NCBI GenBank assembly: GCA_963836375.1
Contig: CAWIJK010000002.1
Coordinates: 1,302,001-1,366,000, forward strand
Source: CAWIJK01 sp963836375
GTDB taxonomy: Bacteria; Actinomycetota; Acidimicrobiia; Acidimicrobiales; RAAP-2
Reading direction: 5' to 3'
DNA: 64,000 bases
Shown: in pieces, positions 9,197-17,576 of the stretch
How positions within the stretch are numbered: position 1 is the stretch's first letter
Layout of the letters: each line of letters opens with the position of its first letter
The notes under the pieces: model-generated
The model's database searches: none
What the model saw: the letters and a program-made list of their open reading frames with translations, nothing else
What the model was told of the DNA's origin: nothing
Program-made: the position numbers and the translations under genes

Positions 9197-10291
9197 TCAG
9201 GCCGATTCGACCAGCATGGAGGCCAGCCGGCGGCGCTCGTGACTGATCCCGCCCATCAGGACCTCGTTCTGCTTGGCCCGCTTGAACAAGAAGTGGGCGT
9301 CGTTGGCCCAGGTGAACCCCACCCCTCCGTGGGTCTGGATGTTGTCGGCGGTCAAGTGGTTCGCCGCCTCGGCCGAGTAGCTGGCGGCCATGGCCGCCGC
9401 CCGCTCGCGCTGGGGGTCGTCGGTGTCCGAGGCCCAGGCGGCGAACTGGGCGCCCACCCGGGCCATCTCGAGCTGATGGAACATGTCGACCATCCGGTGC
9501 TTCACCACCTGGAACTCGGCCACCGGGCGGTCGAAGACCACCCGGACCTTGGCGTACTCGATGGCTTCTTCGAGTGCTCGGTCGCAGACCCCGACCAGTT
9601 CGGAGGACAGAGCGACGGCGACGTCGTCGAGCACCCGGCGCCACAGCGCACCCTGGGGCCCGTCGGGGCCGAGGGGTTGGACGCGGGTCTCCTCGAGGAC
9701 GAGGCGGGCCGCCTTGCGGGTGGGGTCGAGGGTGGGCACCGCCTCGGCGTCGGGGTGCTCGAGGAGAAAGGAGCGCACCCCCTCCTCGCTGCGGGCGACG
9801 ACAATGGCCCAGTCGGCGGTGTGGCCGTCGAGCACCAACGGCTTGTGGCCGCTCACCACCCAGTCGGCGCCCTTGCGCCGGGCCCGGGTGCGCACGGTCC
9901 CCAGCGGGTCGCCGTGACCCATCTCGCCGAGGGCGACCGTGCCGCGTTGCTCGCCGGTGGCCAGGGTGGACAGCAGGTCGTCGGCCCCGAGGGCCCGGGC
10001 GGCCAGGGTGGCCAGCACGGCCGAGGAGAAGAAGGGCCCCGGAAGCGGGACCCGGCCCATCTGCTCGAGCACGATGCAGGTCTCGAGCAGCGGCGCTCCC
10101 GAACCGCCGTGGGCCTCTGGAATCAGCAGGCCGGTCCAGCCCAGCTCCACCAACGAGCTCCACAGCTCGTCGGTCACGCCGGTCGGGTCGTCGGCCAGGA
10201 CCCGCACGCTCTGGGGGTCGACCATCCGCTCGAGGGCCTGGCGGGAGACGTCGCGTAGGGCGATCTGCTCGGCGTTGAAGGTGAAGTCCAC
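9197..10291 (-). CDS. Acyl-CoA dehydrogenase, small-type subunit
   Basis: 364 residues. The N-terminal helical domain (FTFNAEQIALRDVSRQALERM), LIPEAHGGSGAPLLET, a degenerate middle beta-domain, and the C-terminal four-helix bundle with FDRPVAEFQVVKHRMVDM and QTHGGVGFTWANDAHFLFKRAK identify an FAD-dependent acyl-CoA dehydrogenase. The short, loosely conserved form resembles one partner of actinobacterial heteromeric dehydrogenases. The divergent 403-residue dehydrogenase at 10422 could be its partner, which is an inference from position only. The GTG at 10291 has GGGAGG upstream. Confidence 0.88.
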   Translation of the reverse strand: MDFTFNAEQIALRDVSRQALERMVDPQSVRVLADDPTGVTDELWSSLVELGWTGLLIPEAHGGSGAPLLETCIVLEQMGRVPLPGPFFSSAVLATLAARALGADDLLSTLATGEQRGTVALGEMGHGDPLGTVRTRARRKGADWVVSGHKPLVLDGHTADWAIVVARSEEGVRSFLLEHPDAEAVPTLDPTRKAARLVLEETRVQPLGPDGPQGALWRRVLDDVAVALSSELVGVCDRALEEAIEYAKVRVVFDRPVAEFQVVKHRMVDMFHQLEMARVGAQFAAWASDTDDPQRERAAAMAASYSAEAANHLTADNIQTHGGVGFTWANDAHFLFKRAKQNEVLMGGISHERRRLASMLVESA

Positions 10292-10371
10292 GGCCTGCCT
10301 CCCTCTCCGGGCGCTCCGCCCGGCGCGCGCCCGCTGGCGGACGCCGAGCCGGTCCCGACCGACCGGCGCCG

Positions 10372-10393
10372 ACCCTGACGCCAGCGTCAGGGT
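10372..10393. promoter_or_regulatory. Palindromic operator in the divergent acyl-CoA promoter region
   Basis: Perfect inverted repeat with 9-base arms (ACCCTGACG and CGTCAGGGT) and a CCAG spacer. It lies between the divergent dehydrogenase genes, 16 bases before the TACGCT -10 box of the rightward gene. Symmetry, length and position fit a TetR-family operator controlling both operons. Three related sites are listed at 20727, 35141 and 63282. Confidence 0.65.
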
Positions 10394-10408
10394 ACACGAC
10401 AATTCCGC

Positions 10409-10414
10409 TACGCT
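10409..10414 (+). promoter_or_regulatory. Putative -10 box (TACGCT) of a leaderless transcript
   Basis: TACGCT ends 7 bases before the GTG at 10422, the spacing typical of leaderless actinobacterial mRNAs. No Shine-Dalgarno sequence is present upstream of that GTG. Confidence 0.55.
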
Positions 10415-10421
10415 TCGGCCC

Positions 10422-11633
10422 GTGGACTTCGCGCTTGGCCCCGAGGACGAGGCGTTCCGCGACGAGTTGCGGGCGTGGCTGGACGAGCACCTCCCCCCGT
10501 TCTTGGAGAAAGAAGCCCTGGACGACGAGGCCAAGCTGTCGGGCGGGGCGTCACAGCAGCGACGGGCCGCCTGGCAGCGCGAGCTCAACAAGGGTCGCTG
10601 GGCGGCCATCCACTGGCCCGCCGAGTACGGCGGCCGGGCCGCCACCGCCATGCAGCGGGTCATCGCCTCTGAGGTGATGGCCGAGTACCGCACGCCGGGG
10701 ATGTTCAACACCAACGGCGTCTGGCAGATCGGGCCGATGATCATCACCTGGGGCACCGACGAGCAGAAGGCCCGGTGGCTCCCGAGCATCCTCGAGGCCC
10801 ACGACCACTGGTGCCAGGGCTTTTCCGAGCCCCAGGCCGGCAACGACCTGGCCAACCTGCGGACGACGGCCATCTTGGACGGTGACCACTACGTCGTGAA
10901 CGGCCAGAAGATCTGGATCTCGACGGCCCACCTGGCCAAGTGGGGCCTCTTCTTGCTCCGGACCGACCCGACGGCCATCGAACGGGGGGCCAAGCACGAG
11001 GGGATCACCGCCTTCATCGTGGACATGGAGACGCCGGGCATCGAGTGCCGGCCGATCCGGGACATGGCCGGCGAGGAGATGTTCAACGAGATCTTCTTCA
11101 CCGACGCGCGCATCCCGGTCGACTGCCGGCTGGGCGACGAGGGCCAGGGCTGGATGGTGGCCATGGGAACCCTCGGCTTCGAGCGGGTCGGCATCGCCGG
11201 CCAGCTCTCGATCCTGAGCGCCGACCTGCGGGCGATGACCGAGGCGGCCCGCACCCTCAACCCCGACGCGCTGGACGACCCCTCGCTCCAAGAGCGCCTG
11301 GCCACGGCCTGGACCGAGATCGAGTTGGCCAAGCTCCTCTCGCTTCGGGCCCTCAGCCGGATCATCAAGGGCGAGAAACCCTGGCCCGAGGTGCAGTTCG
11401 CCAAGATCACCTGGGCCTATCTGGCCCAGGACCTCGCCGCCCTGTCGGTCGACCTCCTGGGACCGGCCGGGGTGCTCCTGCGGGGCGGCCCCGACGCCGT
11501 CGACCGGGGGAAGTGGGCGCGCCTCTACTCGTTCCAGCGCTACAGCTCGATCGGCGGCGGCTCCACCGAGGTCCAGAAGAACATCATCGCCGACCGGGCC
11601 ATCAAGCTCCCCGGCCAGTCCCGCAAGTCCTAG
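10422..11633 (+). CDS. Acyl-CoA dehydrogenase
   Basis: 403 residues. DFALGPEDEAFRDELRAWLDEHL opens the N-terminal domain. IHWPAEYGGR (about 64-73), CQGFSEPQAGNDLANLRTTA (FAD/substrate region), VNGQKIWISTAHLAKW, and RYSSIGGGSTEVQKNIIADR at the C-terminus are strong family signatures. It forms a trans-2-enoyl-CoA and passes electrons to ETF. The start is GTG and probably leaderless. The thiolase-like gene follows 9 bases after the stop. This is the first gene of the rightward operon. Confidence 0.92.
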   Translation: MDFALGPEDEAFRDELRAWLDEHLPPFLEKEALDDEAKLSGGASQQRRAAWQRELNKGRWAAIHWPAEYGGRAATAMQRVIASEVMAEYRTPGMFNTNGVWQIGPMIITWGTDEQKARWLPSILEAHDHWCQGFSEPQAGNDLANLRTTAILDGDHYVVNGQKIWISTAHLAKWGLFLLRTDPTAIERGAKHEGITAFIVDMETPGIECRPIRDMAGEEMFNEIFFTDARIPVDCRLGDEGQGWMVAMGTLGFERVGIAGQLSILSADLRAMTEAARTLNPDALDDPSLQERLATAWTEIELAKLLSLRALSRIIKGEKPWPEVQFAKITWAYLAQDLAALSVDLLGPAGVLLRGGPDAVDRGKWARLYSFQRYSSIGGGSTEVQKNIIADRAIKLPGQSRKS

Positions 11634-11642
11634 CGCCCGGCC

Positions 11643-13163
11643 GTGGCGACCACCGCGCGCGATCCCCGGGCGCCGTGCATCATCGGCGTCGCCCGCCGGA
11701 CCTGGCACCCCGACGACGTCGGTCCCGACGGAGCCCCCGAGCCCCTGGACATGTGGGAACAGGTGGCACGAGAGGCGGCGGCCGACGCCGGCGCCCCCGG
11801 CGCCCTCGGGAGCCTCGGGTCGCTCGACGTCGTCTACTGCCAGGCCTGGCAGTACGACGACCCGGCGGGGCGGCTGGCCGAACGCCTGGGCGCCACCCCG
11901 CCCCGGTCCCGCTACTCGGGCATCGGCGGCTCGGTGCCCCAGGTCCTGGCGGCCGAGGCCGCCGAGGCGGTGGCGGCCGGCCACCTCGACCTGGGGCTGG
12001 TGGTGGGCGGCGAGGCCCTGGCCACCGTGCGACGACTGAAGAAGGCCGGGACCAGGCCCGCCTGGTCCCACAAGCCGGCCGAGCGGCGGCCGTTCCCCTT
12101 CGACATCGCCTTCCACCCGGCCGAGGTGGCCCACTCGGTCTTCGAGGCCTACTTGACCTTCGCCCTGTTCGACAACGCCCGGCGGGGTCACCTCGGGCGC
12201 ACCGTCGCCGAGCACCGGGCCAGGATCGGCCCGCTGCTGGCCCGGATGACCGAGGTGGCGGCGGCCGACCCGTCCAACGCCTGGTTCCCGATCGCCCGTC
12301 GGCCCGACGAGATCGTCGAGCCGACGGCCGACAACCGGATGGTCGCCTACCCCTACACCAAGCTGATGACCTCGATCATGGACGTCGACATGGCCGCCGC
12401 GGTCCTGTTGGCCAGCGACGCCAGGGCGGACGAGCTCGGGGTGCCCGTCGACCGGCGGGTGTACCTGCGGGGCTGGGGGTACGCCCGCGACCCGGACTAC
12501 GTGGCCGAGCGGCGCGAACTGTGGCGCTCGGCGGCCATGGTGGCCGCCAGCCGGTCGGCCCTCGCCGGGGCGGGCATCGGAGCCGATGACGTGTCCCACT
12601 TCGACCTCTACTCGTGCTTCGCCAGCTCGCTCTCCTTCGCCCTCGACGCGCTCGGGGTCGACCACGACCCGTTCCTCACCGGCGGCCGGGCCGTCACCGT
12701 CACCGGGGGCCTCCCCTACCACGGGGGCCCGGGCAGCAGCTACATGACCCACTCGATGGCGGCGATGACCGAGCGGCTGCGGGCCGACCCCGGCAGCTTC
12801 GGACTGGTCAGCGGGGTCGGGATGCACATGACCAAGCACGTCTACGGCCTGTGGTCGACCGAACCGGGGCCGTTCACCCCGCCCGACCTCGACCGGCTGG
12901 CCGGCCAGGTCCGCGCCGACCAGGAGCTGGTCGCCGTCACCGACACGGCCGAAGGTGACGCCACCGTCACCACCTTCTCGGTCCTCCACGGCCGCGACGG
13001 CTCGCCCGAGTGGGCCGCCCTCGTCTGCGACCTGCCGGACGGCACCCGCTGCTATGCCCGCCTCGAGGACCCGGCCGCCCTGGCCGAGGCCGAGCGGGCC
13101 GACCTGGTGGGGCGCACCGTCACCCTGACGACCGGCGACGGCGTCAACCGGGCCGCCCTCTGA
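11643..13163 (+). CDS. Thiolase-like acetyl-CoA acetyltransferase family protein with C-terminal extension
   Basis: 506 residues. The N-terminal core (CIIGVARRTWHPDD, then LGSLDVVYCQAWQYDD) and the later FDLYSCFASSLSFALDALG plus GGLPYHGGPGSSYMTHSMAAM are thiolase-fold regions of the long SCP-x/OB-tailed group. The last 90 or so residues form an extra beta-rich domain typical of that group. It probably cleaves or condenses acyl-CoA thioesters. The substrate is not predictable. The GTG start lies 9 bases after the dehydrogenase stop, so it is in the same operon. Confidence 0.85.
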   Translation: MATTARDPRAPCIIGVARRTWHPDDVGPDGAPEPLDMWEQVAREAAADAGAPGALGSLGSLDVVYCQAWQYDDPAGRLAERLGATPPRSRYSGIGGSVPQVLAAEAAEAVAAGHLDLGLVVGGEALATVRRLKKAGTRPAWSHKPAERRPFPFDIAFHPAEVAHSVFEAYLTFALFDNARRGHLGRTVAEHRARIGPLLARMTEVAAADPSNAWFPIARRPDEIVEPTADNRMVAYPYTKLMTSIMDVDMAAAVLLASDARADELGVPVDRRVYLRGWGYARDPDYVAERRELWRSAAMVAASRSALAGAGIGADDVSHFDLYSCFASSLSFALDALGVDHDPFLTGGRAVTVTGGLPYHGGPGSSYMTHSMAAMTERLRADPGSFGLVSGVGMHMTKHVYGLWSTEPGPFTPPDLDRLAGQVRADQELVAVTDTAEGDATVTTFSVLHGRDGSPEWAALVCDLPDGTRCYARLEDPAALAEAERADLVGRTVTLTTGDGVNRAAL

Positions 13164-13182
13164 GCATCGGGCGGGCCACTCC

Positions 13183-14304
13183 GTGAGCACCGAGCGCTGC
13201 GACGTGGCGGTGGTGGGGGCCGGCCTGGTGGGGACGGCGACCGCCTACGAGCTCGCCCGCCTCGGGGCCGACACGGTCATCGTCGACGAGCACGACCCGG
13301 GTCGGGCCACCGACGCGGGGGCGGGGATCCTCTCGCCCGAGACCAACACCGGTCTCGAGGGCGGCCGGCTCGACTTCGCCCTGGCGGCGGCCGAGCACTA
13401 CCGGTCCCTCGTCCCGGGGCTGGTCGAGGAGGGGGCGGCCGACACCGGCTACGCCACCTGCGGCCTCTTGAAGGTGGCGGTCCGGGCGGGTGAAGACGAC
13501 CTGTTCGCGACCGACGCCGCCCTCCTCACCGCCCGCCACCTCGGGGTGGTCACCGAGGTCGCCGCCGCCGAGGCGGCCGACCGCTTCCCCCCGCTGGCCC
13601 CTGTCCGCCGGGCCCTGTTCAGCCCGGTCGCCGCCCGGGTCGACGGTCGGGCGATCAACGCCGCGTTGGCCCACGGGGCCCAGCGCCGCGGTGCGCGGCT
13701 CCTCGTGACCAGGGCGGAGCGGCTGGTCGTCTCGGGCACCCGGGCCCTCGGGGTCGAGACCGCCGCCGGGAGGGTCGACTGCGGAGCGGTGGTCCTGGCC
13801 GGTGGTGCCTGGACCGGCCGGCTCACCGAGGGCCTCGGTCCGCCGTTGGCGGTCCGACCGCTGAAGGGCCAGATCGTCCACCTCCAGGTGCCCGGGGCCG
13901 ACAGCGCCTCGTGGCCGATCCTCCAGCCGGTCCTGAGCTACTACCTGGTGGCCTGGCCGGGGGGCCGGGTCGTCTGCGGGGGCACGATGGAGGCGGCGGC
14001 CGGCTTCGACCACCGGGCCACCGCGGGCGGGGTGGCCGAGCTGCTCCGGGAGTGCCTAATCAACGCGCCGGGGCTGGCCGGGGCCACCCTGTCCGAGGTC
14101 CGGGTCGGGCTGCGGCCGGCGTCGGCCGACGGCGACCCGCTCCTCGGGCCGCTGCCCGGCCTGGACAACGTGCACCTGGCGACCGGGCACGGCACCGAGG
14201 GTCTCCTGCTCGGCCCCTACAGCGGGCTGGTCGTCGCCCGGGCCGTCCTGGGCGAACCGCTCGACCCGGCGCTGGCCCCGTTCAGCCCGGCCCGCTTCTC
14301 TTGA
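13183..14304 (+). CDS. FAD-dependent oxidoreductase (D-amino-acid oxidase/glycine oxidase fold)
   Basis: 373 residues. The Rossmann FAD motif VAVVGAGLVGTATAYELARLGA is at residues 8-29. A DAGAGILSPETNT segment and the C-terminal GLRPASADGDPLLGPLPG and HGTEGLLLGPYSG are the DAO-family substrate and FAD contacts. It oxidises an amine or amino-acid C-N bond. The donor is unknown. The gene starts 19 bases after the thiolase-like gene and is the last of the rightward operon, so the substrate may be tied to that catabolic route. Confidence 0.87.
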   Translation: MSTERCDVAVVGAGLVGTATAYELARLGADTVIVDEHDPGRATDAGAGILSPETNTGLEGGRLDFALAAAEHYRSLVPGLVEEGAADTGYATCGLLKVAVRAGEDDLFATDAALLTARHLGVVTEVAAAEAADRFPPLAPVRRALFSPVAARVDGRAINAALAHGAQRRGARLLVTRAERLVVSGTRALGVETAAGRVDCGAVVLAGGAWTGRLTEGLGPPLAVRPLKGQIVHLQVPGADSASWPILQPVLSYYLVAWPGGRVVCGGTMEAAAGFDHRATAGGVAELLRECLINAPGLAGATLSEVRVGLRPASADGDPLLGPLPGLDNVHLATGHGTEGLLLGPYSGLVVARAVLGEPLDPALAPFSPARFS

Positions 14305-14337
14305 GCTCCGGCGCGGCGCGGACCCGGGCGGACGGGC

Positions 14338-15231
14338 TCAGACGGCCTCGTCCAAGGTGTCGTCGCCACCGGCCATGCCCAAGACGTCGACCACGTTGGT
14401 CATGACCTCCCCGAAGGCGTCGGGATCGGCCAGCAGCCAGGCGTGGGTCCCGGGCACCGTCACGCGCTGGGGCTGGCCCAGCGTCTTGCACATGTCCTCG
14501 AAGGACGCACGGGTGATCAACTGGTCGCGCTGACCCCACAGCACCACCACCGGCAGGCCGCGCCGGCGGAGCTCGTCGAGCTCGGCGGTGAGATCCGCCC
14601 GGCGGACGAGGCCGGCTGCCCCAAAAAAGGCCCGCGGGTCGCGCACGATGTTGGGGAGGGCCTCGGCGATGATGACCGGCAGCACACGGCGGGCCTGGCG
14701 CACCGGCAGCAGGTCGGCCGGGAAGTGGATGCCCCAGTCCCACAGCGGTCGCTCGGCCATCGAGCGGATCGTCGAGCCCCGGCGGGTCCACGCCGATCCC
14801 CCGATGGAGTTGACCAGCACCAGGGCCCGGACGCGGGCCGGGTAGTCGTGGGCGACGACGATGGCCACCCCGCCACCGAACGAATGCCCCATGACGAGTG
14901 CCGGCTGGTCCACGCCGACCGCCGTCAGGAATTGGGCGGCCCACTCGCCGTAGCCGCTCAGGCTCATCGACTCTTTGGGCAGCGCCGCCGTGCCGCCGAA
15001 ACCGGGCAGCGCCGGGGCCAGGACATGGACGCCCGCGGCCACCAGACGCGAGAGGGCGCGCTTGTAGGCCTTGTGGTCGAGCCCCCACCCGTGCAAGAAC
15101 AGGACCGGCGGCCCCGAGCCGGCCTCCCCGTACAGCGCCGTCCGGCCGTCGACGGTCGTGCGCTTCCACGTCAGCCAGTCCGCACCCTTGGGTCCTCTGA
15201 CCGCGTCCGCTCCCGCCGGGTCGCGCTCCAT
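14338..15231 (-). CDS. Alpha/beta hydrolase
   Basis: 297 residues. The oxyanion motif LFLHGWGLDHKAY, nucleophile elbow GHSFGGG, acid region VVLWGQRDQLI and terminal GTHAWLLADPDAF (catalytic His) give a complete Ser-Asp-His hydrolase. The ATG at 15231 is preferred because the upstream 17 residues look unconserved (ATG 15282 is the alternative). It converges on the FAD oxidoreductase with 33 bases between stops. The ester or lactone substrate is unknown. Confidence 0.85.
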   Translation of the reverse strand: MERDPAGADAVRGPKGADWLTWKRTTVDGRTALYGEAGSGPPVLFLHGWGLDHKAYKRALSRLVAAGVHVLAPALPGFGGTAALPKESMSLSGYGEWAAQFLTAVGVDQPALVMGHSFGGGVAIVVAHDYPARVRALVLVNSIGGSAWTRRGSTIRSMAERPLWDWGIHFPADLLPVRQARRVLPVIIAEALPNIVRDPRAFFGAAGLVRRADLTAELDELRRRGLPVVVLWGQRDQLITRASFEDMCKTLGQPQRVTVPGTHAWLLADPDAFGEVMTNVVDVLGMAGGDDTLDEAV

Positions 15232-15340
15232 AGAGCCACCGTGCGCCCGGCCACCGGCCGGGCCCAGGGCCGAAAGGCCCAAAGTTGGGGTCCCTGGCCG
15301 CTCCCCCGGCGTCCGGGGAGTCCCAGGTGCCGGGGCAGGT

Positions 15341-15931
15341 TCAGGCGACCGGCGAGGCCGGCGCCCTCCCGGACGGCGACGGCGCCCCGGGGGTGGCCAA
15401 AGCCGCGCGCCACGCCCGCAAGCCCACCTCGCTCAACCGGCGTCGGGCGCCGACGAGGAGCTCGAAGAATCCCGGGCCCCAGGTAGCGGCCACGTCGGGG
15501 TTGACCAGGACGAGGTCGAGCTCGTTCGCCGCCGTCAGCTCCACGAACGCCCGGGCGTCGGCCTCGGCGACCGCAGCCGAGTGCCCGGTGAAGCGGTCGG
15601 TCATCACGAGCGGGCCCGATGAGGCCAGCCGCGGGTAGACGGCCCGGCGGTCACAGCCCGCATAGAGATAGACGAGTCGCTCGGCTTCGGTGCCGATGGT
15701 CTCGGCCAGGAGCGGGCGCTCGTCGGGTCCGAGGAGAGGTCTCGGGAAGCCGTCGGTGCCGTAACAGGCGTGACAGAGCCCGGCCGCCCGCAGGTCCTCG
15801 CCTGCTCCCCACTCCCCGAGCAGGCCCGCGACCCGACCGAGGTGCTCCAAGAGGGTCCCGCCGGGGTGTTCGAGGCCGTCGGCCCCACGGGCCACGAGGA
15901 GCGCTTCTGCCCTGCCTGCCCAGTCCTCCAC
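15341..15931 (-). CDS. DUF6817 domain protein
   Basis: 196 residues. HPGGTLLEHLGRVAGLLGEWG (about 22-42) and GLCHACYGTDGFPRPLL (about 51-67) match the two conserved His-rich blocks of DUF6817, which recall an HD-type metal hydrolase fold. The C-terminal half (DLVLVNPDVAATWGPGFFELL) is less conserved. The start is GTG at 15931. It stands alone, divergent from the dioxygenase operon. No substrate is known. Confidence 0.72.
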   Translation of the reverse strand: MEDWAGRAEALLVARGADGLEHPGGTLLEHLGRVAGLLGEWGAGEDLRAAGLCHACYGTDGFPRPLLGPDERPLLAETIGTEAERLVYLYAGCDRRAVYPRLASSGPLVMTDRFTGHSAAVAEADARAFVELTAANELDLVLVNPDVAATWGPGFFELLVGARRRLSEVGLRAWRAALATPGAPSPSGRAPASPVA

Positions 15932-16023
15932 GACGTCCCTCTCCGGTCGCCGCGGCCGTCGGCGCCGGGTGCATGATGAGCGCGGCCGACCGAGGTGTCA
16001 AGGGAGCCCCGCCGTGGCGTTGT

Positions 16024-16029
16024 TTAGGC
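16024..16029 (+). promoter_or_regulatory. Putative -10 box (TAGGCT)
   Basis: TAGGCT lies 39 bases upstream of the ATG at 16069, with AGGAGG between them (about 16055-16060), giving a conventional leadered transcript for the phytanoyl-CoA dioxygenase. Confidence 0.4.
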
Positions 16030-16068
16030 TCATGGGCCACAGCTCGGTCCGATCAGGAGGGGACGCAC

Positions 16069-17142
16069 ATGGGCTCGCGACGAGCGACCGACGCCGAGGT
16101 TGAACGCTGGCGCGACGAGGGGTGGGTTCTTCTCGAGGGCCTGGTCGACGAGGCAGACGTCGACGCCGCACTCGACGACCTGCGCATCGTCTTCCCGAGC
16201 CCCGAGGCGTACCACGCCGACCCCGATGGCGTCACCAGGCGATGGAAGGGCAGCCCCGTCACGCCCGAGGAGGACTACGTCTGGCCTCCCGAGGGCCCCG
16301 GGTTCCGCCCCGAGCAGCAGCGGTGGATGGCGGCGTTCCCCTTCGCCGGATCGGGCTCGCTCAACCGGCTTTGCGTGCACCCCTCGATCGTCGACTTCGC
16401 CGAGCGGGCGCTCGAGACGCCCGACATCCGCCTCTATCAGGCCCATGCCAACGCCAAGTACTCGGGGCTGACGAACTACGAACAACCCATGCACACTGAC
16501 CGCAACCACTCGTGGCTTCCCGCCGTCGGTCGAGGGCCCTGGTGGAACCTGGAGGGCTTCTGCTACCTGTCGGACGTGACCGGGTCCGAGAACCCGACGA
16601 GGCTCGTGTCGGTCGCCGACTCGGCCAACGTGACCACCAAGTACCCGGTGATCCTTCCGGCCATGGATCCCGAGCTCTACGCCGCCGAGCGGGCTGCCCC
16701 CGGACGGCGGGGCTCGTACCTGGCCTACCGATCGGACGTCTTCCACCGGGGGGCACCCTTCGGTTCACCGGGCACGGCCCGCTTCCTGCTCGCACTGGCC
16801 TTCAAACGGGCCGGGCAGGACTGGATCGGTTACGACCAGGCGCAGTCCCGGTCGACCGGCCCGGAGTGGACCACCTTCGCCGAGCACTCCACGCCACGCG
16901 AGCTCGAGCTGTTCGGCTTCCCGCCTCCCGGACACCCGATCTGGAGCGAGGAGCTCCTCGCCCAGACGGCCCGCCGCTACCCGGCTCTCGATCTCGGTCC
17001 GTGGCGCGACGGCCTCGTCGGTGCCAGCGCGCGCCGACCCCGGCCCCACCGAGCGCCGCCCGAGCGCCCAGCGGCGTCCGGGCAACCAGGCGCCGGCGAT
17101 GCGCCCGTCCTTCCAGAGCCCCGGGAAGAGAGGACCACCTGA
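16069..17142 (+). CDS. Phytanoyl-CoA dioxygenase (PhyH) family protein
   Basis: 357 residues, a non-haem Fe(II)/2-oxoglutarate oxygenase. The metal motif MHTDRNHSW gives His142 and Asp144, and the distal metal His is probably in DVFHRG (His226), followed by the basic residue expected to bind 2-oxoglutarate. The last 45 or so residues (Arg/Pro-rich) look like an unconserved extension. The ATG follows a clear AGGAGG. The stop overlaps by one base the ATG of a truncated hydrolase remnant. The hydroxylated substrate is unknown. A divergent second family member lies at 54395. Confidence 0.85.
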   Translation: MGSRRATDAEVERWRDEGWVLLEGLVDEADVDAALDDLRIVFPSPEAYHADPDGVTRRWKGSPVTPEEDYVWPPEGPGFRPEQQRWMAAFPFAGSGSLNRLCVHPSIVDFAERALETPDIRLYQAHANAKYSGLTNYEQPMHTDRNHSWLPAVGRGPWWNLEGFCYLSDVTGSENPTRLVSVADSANVTTKYPVILPAMDPELYAAERAAPGRRGSYLAYRSDVFHRGAPFGSPGTARFLLALAFKRAGQDWIGYDQAQSRSTGPEWTTFAEHSTPRELELFGFPPPGHPIWSEELLAQTARRYPALDLGPWRDGLVGASARRPRPHRAPPERPAASGQPGAGDAPVLPEPREERTT

Positions 17143-17342
17143 TGCCCGAGGGTCCGGCGATCGACTCTGTCGCCGTCAACGGCGTGGAGATGTACGCGGA
17201 GGTTCGCGGGCGCGGGGGCACCCCGATGGTCGTCGTCCACGGTGGTTTCGCCACCGAACTGGCGATCCTGCCAGCAACCACCCACTACGACATCTTCGGG
17301 TCCCCACGCCTTGGCGCGGTGGTCGCCGACTTCTTCGACTGA
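17142..17342 (+). pseudogene. Internally deleted alpha/beta hydrolase remnant
   Basis: The 66-residue open frame joins the N-terminal start of a hydrolase (VAVNGVEMYAEVRG...PMVVVHGGF, ending at the oxyanion loop) directly to a hydrolase C-terminus (ELAILPATTHYDIFGSPRLG, with the catalytic His, ending VVADFFD). Roughly 180 central residues, including the nucleophile and cap, are absent without a frameshift. It cannot be an active hydrolase. The TGATG overlap with the dioxygenase stop shows it was once translationally coupled. It may still be expressed as a small protein, but that is unknown. Confidence 0.7.
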
Positions 17343-17385
17343 GCGCTCCGACCCGCCGCGGTCGACGGCGCCTGGTCCTCGAGGC

Positions 17386-17469
17386 TCCTCGGAAGGCTCG
17401 CCGGTAGGCCTGGGGACTCGGGCGCAGGACCCGGCCGAAGTAATCGCGCAGGTGCGCCACCGATCTGCG
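17386..17469 (-). pseudogene. AraC/GlxA-type regulator C-terminal remnant
   Basis: A short reverse-strand stretch encodes SVAHLRDYFGRVLRPSPQAY followed by RRAFRG. This is the second helix-turn-helix and signature end of AraC-family proteins. No remaining part of the regulator is present on either side. It lies next to the deleted hydrolase, so a deletion or decay event probably removed both genes' bodies. The rest of the 17343-17576 gap shows nothing else recognisable. Confidence 0.55.
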
Positions 17470-17564
17470 GGGCCTGCTCGTTGAGAGCACCGGTCAGCTC
17501 GACCCGGGCGCGCTGGTCGGACTGACCTGACCCGGACCCACAGGGCGTCGGCGGAGGGACCGCC

Positions 17565-17570
17565 TAGGCT
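17565..17570 (+). promoter_or_regulatory. Putative -10 box (TAGGCT) of a leaderless transcript
   Basis: TAGGCT ends 6 bases before ATG 17577 and decides between the overlapping TTG (17574) and ATG (17577) starts. Confidence 0.5.
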
Positions 17571-17576
17571 GGGTTG

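Noticed and set aside
7566..10490. A dehydrogenase-synthetase fusion of 974 residues
   Set aside because: The frame upstream of 9185 is not the dehydrogenase frame. The dehydrogenase has its own stop at 9197, so the two are separate proteins.
10551..13190. 879-residue open frame on the reverse strand
   Set aside because: It lies opposite the acyl-CoA dehydrogenase and thiolase-like genes, has the His/Gly/Arg-rich composition of antisense high-GC frames, and shows no domain.
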